From: Bacteroidota bacterium
Lineage (GTDB): Bacteria; Bacteroidota; Bacteroidia; Chitinophagales; LD1
NCBI GenBank assembly: GCA_947479455.1
Contig: CANJZE010000014.1
Span: forward strand, 45,235-109,234
Direction: 5' to 3'
Length of the DNA stretch: 64,000 nucleotides
The translations under genes and the position numbers were made by a program. A model generated the notes under the pieces. That model saw only the letters and a list, made by a program, of their open reading frames with translations, did no database searches and had not been told where the DNA came from. Within the stretch, counting starts at the first letter, position 1. Each line of letters begins with the position of its first letter. Below are positions 60,312 to 64,000 of the stretch, one piece after another.

Positions 60312-60563
60312 TTACTGCTGCTGACTACTGCTACTACTCACATCTTCACCCATCTCTTTCATAAAAGTATGCGCACTATCACCTTTGCAAATAGTTATTG
60401 CGGAGTGTGCTTGTGTGGTTTCTTTGAAGAACAAATTTGCCCTGTCAAATTTTAGTTGCTCTATCTCACTTTGATGTTGTAGCAACTGATGGTTCTCTTT
60501 AGGTATCGCAATTGCAAAAAATAAAAGCAATCCAGAAGTAATCGGGAGTAAAATTTTTTTCAT
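60312..60563 (-). CDS. Small exported protein with Ser/Gln tail
   Basis: About 83 aa from the ATG at 60563 (MKKILLPITSGLLLFFAIAI); the track start at 60578 is a GTG. A signal peptide or single anchor is followed by a charged helical segment (QLLQHQSEIEQLKFDRANLF) and an SSSSSQQQ end. There is no lipobox. I do not recognise a family. The gene lies between a terminator and tadA. Confidence 0.5.
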   Translation of the reverse strand: MKKILLPITSGLLLFFAIAIPKENHQLLQHQSEIEQLKFDRANLFFKETTQAHSAITICKGDSAHTFMKEMGEDVSSSSSQQQ

Positions 60564-60606
60564 CGAATTTGTTTTCACTCCCTAAAAATAACCTTCTTTC
60601 TAAAAA

Positions 60607-61050
60607 CTACTTCTCTCTCTTCTGCTTAAAAAACTCCGTCAACAAAAGTCCGCATTCATCCTTCAATATGCCGTGAGTTACTTCTGTTTTAGGATGAAGC
60701 ACTCTGCCTTGCGTTAAGGTATATCCCGCCTTGGCATCGTAAGCACCAAAAACCAAACGACTCACGCGCGCCCACATAATAGCGCTGGCGCACATGAGGC
60801 AGGGCTCGAGGGTAACATAGATGGTACAGTCTTCTAAAAATTTACTGCCGAGGTAATTGGCGGCAGCGGTAATGGCTATCATTTCGGCATGTGCCGTTAC
60901 ATCTTTCAGTTTTTCGGTTTGGTTATAACCCTTACCTATAATGCGATTGCCCGCTACCACTATAGCGCCTACGGGTATTTCATCTTCTTCAAAAGCGTAA
61001 GTTGCTTCCTTCAAAGCCAGCTTCATAAAATATTCGTCACTAAAATTCAT
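60607..61050 (-). CDS. tadA: tRNA(adenine-34) deaminase TadA-like nucleoside deaminase
   Basis: 147 aa zinc deaminase. The HAEMIA motif (Zn His plus catalytic Glu) is at about residue 54, and TLEPCLMCASAIMWARV supplies the two Zn Cys. The continuation RLVFGAYDAKAGYTLTQ is typical of TadA, which converts A34 to inosine in tRNA-Arg; guanine deaminases share the fold. The pattern MKLALKEATYAFEEDEIPVG matches TadA N-termini. It is divergent from no close neighbour; gaps on both sides are short. Confidence 0.9.
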   Translation of the reverse strand: MNFSDEYFMKLALKEATYAFEEDEIPVGAIVVAGNRIIGKGYNQTEKLKDVTAHAEMIAITAAANYLGSKFLEDCTIYVTLEPCLMCASAIMWARVSRLVFGAYDAKAGYTLTQGRVLHPKTEVTHGILKDECGLLLTEFFKQKREK

Positions 61051-61076
61051 GTTACGTATTGTGATTTTTAAAAACA

Positions 61077-61146
61077 GACACTAATTGCACTAATTACACG
61101 GAAATAAAAAAGCAAAAAACAATTCGTGTCAATTCGTGAAATCCGA
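61077..61146. repeat. Intergenic inverted word array (CACTAATTG/CAATTCGTG type)
   Basis: GACACTAATTG (61077-61087) and CAATTCGTGTC (61120-61130) are inverse with one mismatch. Each side has a second tandem word (CACTAATT; CAATTCGTG). It runs into the 3' end of the flippase-like gene: the final codons of that ORF (stop at 61129) lie within the repeat. Confidence 0.7.
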
Positions 61147-62082
61147 GTCTTTTGTATAGAATGTTTTCTTTTTCAAAATAAAGAAATAACCAATCACTGC
61201 CGGCAAAACCAAATTGAGCATCCATATAAAAGTAACAGCGCTCAAAATGCCAATTATGTTGTTTGAAAAATTACTGAAAACAAAAATCGCCAGACTTCCT
61301 CTGTAACTGAAATCAAGAAAAGGTAACAGGGGCGAAAACGTAAGTGCCACTAAAAAAACTCCGGTGTGAACCACCAGCGCAAAAAAATTGTCGCTCACGC
61401 CAAAGAACATCAGCAACAAAACATACTGCAACAGATAAACTGCGAGGCGAACGAACGAAAACAACAATACCTTGAGTTGCACGCCAATTTCGGGTAGCGC
61501 ATCATTATCAATAACCAAATTATATTTTTGAAGAAACGGGATAGTTGAAATAAATCGATTGAAAAAATCGAAGCGAAAATAAACGAGCATAAAAGCAACA
61601 CCCACACCAACGGTCAAACCAATCAGCAGCGCATCTGTTCGCCAAAGTGCTACAAAAAAAACTCCTGCCATCAACGTAGCCACACTCTGCGCAATGCCGC
61701 CAATAGAACTCAGGTAAAAAACTTTCGCTTTATCGTCTTCATCTAAATACATTACTCTACCTATAAACTCTCCGCTGCGCGCAGGGGTAACAAAACCAAG
61801 CGTAACGCCCGCAATAATTCCTTTCAATAAATTTCCGAAGCTTGATTTCGACCGAATCAGGATTTTCCATTTCCATGTTTCTAAAGTCCAGTTCAAAGGC
61901 ATAAGCAAAACGGCAAGCAACAGCAGATAAAAGTTTTGCGGCTTTACATTTTGAAGAAAAAAAATCCACTGTGTTTTAAAATCGTTTCGTAAAAAAAGCC
62001 GGTCGGCAATAAACCAGCACAGCAGAATAAAAATCAAGGCTTTTAAAAATGAAAGGAAAGTAGGATGGCGGAAAAAATTCAC
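61129..62082 (-). CDS. Flippase-like integral membrane protein (UPF0104/LPG synthase TM family)
   Basis: 317 aa, about 8 hydrophobic segments, starting from GTG at 62082. The pattern LMPLNWTLETWKWKILIRSK, then ITLGF-like GFVTPARSGEFIGRVMYLDE is diagnostic of the UPF0104 family, which includes the transmembrane half of lysylphosphatidylglycerol synthase (MprF). There is no C-terminal transferase domain, so it would be a lipid transporter/flippase only. The substrate is unknown. The last residues overlap an intergenic repeat. Confidence 0.82.
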   Translation of the reverse strand: MNFFRHPTFLSFLKALIFILLCWFIADRLFLRNDFKTQWIFFLQNVKPQNFYLLLLAVLLMPLNWTLETWKWKILIRSKSSFGNLLKGIIAGVTLGFVTPARSGEFIGRVMYLDEDDKAKVFYLSSIGGIAQSVATLMAGVFFVALWRTDALLIGLTVGVGVAFMLVYFRFDFFNRFISTIPFLQKYNLVIDNDALPEIGVQLKVLLFSFVRLAVYLLQYVLLLMFFGVSDNFFALVVHTGVFLVALTFSPLLPFLDFSYRGSLAIFVFSNFSNNIIGILSAVTFIWMLNLVLPAVIGYFFILKKKTFYTKDSDFTN

Positions 62083-62107
62083 GAGGCAAATCTATGTATT
62101 GACGGGA

Positions 62108-62197
62108 CATTGGGGCAGTAGGGTATTCGGTAATTGGGTAAGGACAATCACTGTATTTCCCAATGGCCTGATTTCCCAATATCCCAATTTCCTACTC
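62108..62197. repeat. Intergenic inverted word array (GGGAAATTGGG type)
   Basis: Left: GGGGCAGTAGGGTATTCGG then TAATTGGGTAAGG. Right: TTTCCCAATGGCCTGATTTC then CCAATATCCCAATTTCC. The right side on the minus strand is GGAAATTGGGATATTGGGAA, so both halves are made of the same kinds of words in inverse orientation. It fills the divergent gap before the sulfatase-like gene. Confidence 0.65.
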
Positions 62198-62239
62198 TGT
62201 TCTCACGTAATTTTCGCTATGCAAATTTGCTATTTCTGA

Positions 62240-62270
62240 TTTCGCTTTTCAGTTTATACGCCTACATTCG
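62240..62270 (+). promoter_or_regulatory. Putative promoter of the sulfatase-like gene
   Basis: TTTC (62240-62243), exactly 19 bp, then TACATTCG (62263-62270) followed by CC. The boxes and spacing equal those before fumC. The GTG start at 62290 follows by 20 bp. Confidence 0.6.
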
Positions 62271-62289
62271 CCACCCCAAACTTCAGTAA

Positions 62290-63651
62290 GTGGCAAAACC
62301 CCGCAATGTAATTTTAATAGTAGCCGACAGCTTACGCTACGATGCTGTCTACCGCGATGGTGGTCCTGGAGTTCCGTATTTAGAGAACAACGGTATTCAG
62401 TTTTCGAACGCGCGCTCTGCAGCTTGTTGGACTTTGCCGGCTACTACTAGTATGTTCACGGGCATGATGCCGCACGAGCATGGCACTACTTCGCAAAGCC
62501 GCTGGTTTAAAGATGATGTGCCTTCACTGGCTGGTAAACTCAAAACCGCGAACTACAAACCCATCATGGTTACTGCCAATAGCGTAACCACCGATATATT
62601 TAACGTGAGCAAAGATTTTGATGAGGTGCACAAAACCTGGCAGTTCACACCAACAAAACATCGTTGGCTTTTGCAAACCGTGTTGGCGCTTAACCGCCCG
62701 CGCGTTCGTAAATTAATTCTGAAACCCAAAGACCAGTTCTTCGATAAAGCAAGTGAAGATTTACGTCAGGGAATTATTTATGCGCAAAAAACTTCACACG
62801 ATTCCTTTTTTAAGGCGAAGCAATTGATTGAAGAAAACAACGCGAAAGGTCAGGGTGTTTTCATGTTTATCAATTTAATGGAAACGCATTATCCGTATCA
62901 CATTGCCGATACGTTTACGCTGATGAACAAAACTTTGCTCGGCAAAATTCATGAATGGAAAATTCTGTTTCATTTTCTGTCGCAAAGTTTTTTGAAGAAC
63001 GATAAAGGAGTAGTAAAGCAAGCCGATTTGGATTTACTGCGCACTAAACAACAACTTGCCTGGAAACTGATTCGCGATGATGTAAATAATTTCTGTCGCG
63101 AAATGCATGAGGATAAAGACAACTTGGTTGTTTTTTGCAGCGACCATGGCGATAACTTTGGTGACCAGGGCTGGCAATATCATTTCAGCAATGTAACCGA
63201 TGGAGGAAATAAAGTTCCGCTTTTCTGGCTCGACCACGAAAACAAGAAAGCTGCAACAAAAGATTACAACGTAAGTTCCCGTTTCATGCACCATGAAATT
63301 TTGAATAGCTGTGGTTTGGATAACGAAGGCGGCACATTACTTCGCGAAGCGGAAAATAATTTGCCCGTGCTGCAAAGCTTTTGGTATAACAACGAAGAGC
63401 AAACCATGCAGAAGTATAAATACAATCAAGTAGCGTTTATAGAAGGCGACAAACGATTTGTTCAACGCGCTGGCAACTGGATGTATGCACCCGTTACCAA
63501 AAACGGAAGCGAACCGACTTTTGAATTTGTAGACAAGAACTTCAACCCGCTCGAAGAACTGAATTTACCTGCCGATAGAAAGAAGTATTTAGAAAAATCG
63601 CTAAAAGATTTCTCGTCTTTTTCCGACAAAATAATGAGCAAAGGGAAATGA
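62290..63651 (+). CDS. Alkaline phosphatase-superfamily (sulfatase-fold) hydrolase
   Basis: 453 aa from a GTG start; cytosolic, with no signal peptide. Metal motifs are VILIVADSLRYDAV and VFCSDHGDNFGDQG. At the nucleophile position of sulfatases (C/S-x-P-S-R) the sequence is CWTLPATTSMFTG, so Thr48 replaces the Cys that would become formylglycine. It is more likely a phosphatase, phosphodiesterase or phosphotransferase than a sulfatase. It is followed by an overlapping MmcQ/YjbR gene (ATGA). Confidence 0.83.
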   Translation: MAKPRNVILIVADSLRYDAVYRDGGPGVPYLENNGIQFSNARSAACWTLPATTSMFTGMMPHEHGTTSQSRWFKDDVPSLAGKLKTANYKPIMVTANSVTTDIFNVSKDFDEVHKTWQFTPTKHRWLLQTVLALNRPRVRKLILKPKDQFFDKASEDLRQGIIYAQKTSHDSFFKAKQLIEENNAKGQGVFMFINLMETHYPYHIADTFTLMNKTLLGKIHEWKILFHFLSQSFLKNDKGVVKQADLDLLRTKQQLAWKLIRDDVNNFCREMHEDKDNLVVFCSDHGDNFGDQGWQYHFSNVTDGGNKVPLFWLDHENKKAATKDYNVSSRFMHHEILNSCGLDNEGGTLLREAENNLPVLQSFWYNNEEQTMQKYKYNQVAFIEGDKRFVQRAGNWMYAPVTKNGSEPTFEFVDKNFNPLEELNLPADRKKYLEKSLKDFSSFSDKIMSKGK

Positions 63652-64000
63652 ATGTTGAAGAAGTCCGTGAATACTGTATAGCTAAAAAAGGAGTAACCGA
63701 AGGTTTCCCGTTTGGTGAAGGTGTATTGGTGTTCAAGGTTATGGAGAAAATGTTTCTGCTCACAAGTTTGAACGAAACTCCCTTTCGCTGCAACTTAAAA
63801 ATGAACGTAGAACTGGTAGAAGAGTATCGCGAAAAGTACTTCGACATACAGCCCGGCTACCACATGAACAAAAAGATGTGGAATAGTGTTTACTTTGACA
63901 CCGGAAATATTCCCCGCAAAGAACTGCTTTGGATGATTGACCACAGTTACGATGAAGTAGTAAGCGGGTTGCCTAAAAAAATTCAACAGGAACTAAAACA
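63648..64000 (+). CDS. MmcQ/YjbR family protein (3' end beyond window)
   Basis: Not in the ORF track because it is open at the window end. The ATG at 63648 overlaps the upstream stop (ATGA). The translation begins MNVEEVREYCIAKKGVTEGF, continues PFGEGVLVFKVMEKMFLLTS and includes PGYHMNKKMWNSVYFDTG, which match the MmcQ/YjbR fold (a CyaY-like double-wing domain). 117 codons are seen; the family is about 115-125 aa, so nearly all of it is present. The role is unknown; some members bind DNA. Coupled with the sulfatase-fold hydrolase. Confidence 0.85.
   Translation, partial: MNVEEVREYCIAKKGVTEGFPFGEGVLVFKVMEKMFLLTSLNETPFRCNLKMNVELVEEYREKYFDIQPGYHMNKKMWNSVYFDTGNIPRKELLWMIDHSYDEVVSGLPKKIQQELK

Noticed and set aside
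1-64000. CRISPR arrays, prophage genes, insertion sequences with transposases, rRNA genes.
   Set aside because: No regularly spaced direct repeats with unique spacers, no phage structural genes, no transposase ORF and no rRNA sequence were seen.

Overview
The window reads as a chromosomal segment of a Bacteroidota bacterium, probably a free-living Chitinophagales- or Flavobacteriales-like lineage. The evidence is several secreted proteins with type IX secretion (T9SS) C-terminal sorting domains, a PorV-like barrel beside a TonB-dependent receptor with a carboxypeptidase-like N-terminal domain, Bacteroidetes-type promoters (TTTG-N19-TAnnTTTG) in place of sigma70 boxes, a general lack of Shine-Dalgarno sequences, and many T9SS/lipoprotein/DUF families typical of the phylum. 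I see no prophage, no insertion sequence with a transposase, no CRISPR array and no rRNA.

Layout. 1-10.5 kb: end of a response regulator, a peptide-binding lipoprotein, an alpha/beta hydrolase, an RluA-type pseudouridine synthase, tRNA-Asn, a PfkB kinase, T9SS cargo proteins, fumarase FumC and a tandem pair of T9SS paralogues. 10.5-13.5 kb: a minus-strand operon of UbiA prenyltransferase, HAD-IB phosphatase and GT-C glycosyltransferase, which looks like a polyprenyl-phosphate-sugar pathway. 13.5-23.2 kb: an unusually symmetric divergent control region, then a TonB receptor, a 1405-aa secreted protein and a PorV-like barrel. 23.2-34 kb: greA, a HIT protein, GNAT, a YjjG-like nucleotidase, methylmalonyl-CoA epimerase, an IscA-like protein, recG, a RelE/ParE toxin-antitoxin pair, aspS and several Bacteroidota-specific proteins. 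34-40.8 kb: an ACMSD-kynureninase pair (kynurenine pathway), an amino-acid permease, a PIG-L deacetylase, a family 2 glycosyltransferase and an O-antigen ligase-like protein. 40.8-48.1 kb: meaB, mnmH, an RsbW-like kinase, tandem S41 peptidases, and yidD-rnpA-rpmH. 48.3-64 kb: a seven-repeat SBBP propeller, rho, dnaA, a 5'-nucleotidase split over two genes, an acyl-CoA mutase large subunit, serA, Mn-type SOD, tadA, a flippase-like membrane protein, a sulfatase-fold hydrolase and a partial MmcQ/YjbR protein.

Functional threads. Three genes for methylmalonyl-CoA metabolism are spread over 32 kb (epimerase, MeaB, mutase large subunit). Kynureninase and ACMSD overlap by one base and form a tryptophan-catabolic module. 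Envelope functions recur: T9SS cargo, LPS assembly, S41 proteases, lipoproteins.

Most interesting observations. (1) rpmH is absent from the ORF track, but it is intact on the minus strand and overlaps rnpA out of frame; no ATG, GTG or TTG lies in the part of rnpA that is free of rpmH. (2) Intergenic gaps repeatedly hold inverted or tandem arrays of short words, a different word at each locus. One such array lies inside kynU as a 7-nt tandem repeat, one forms the C-terminal codons of the epimerase, and a G-rich repeat forms part of a lipoprotein signal peptide. (3) The region before the TonB receptor has two ATGACA-N5-ATGACA half-sites in inverted orientation around a perfect 10-bp palindrome. 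(4) A coupled pair of very small membrane proteins (66 and 31 aa) lies near sod. All family assignments come from reading translated motifs; no database search was run.
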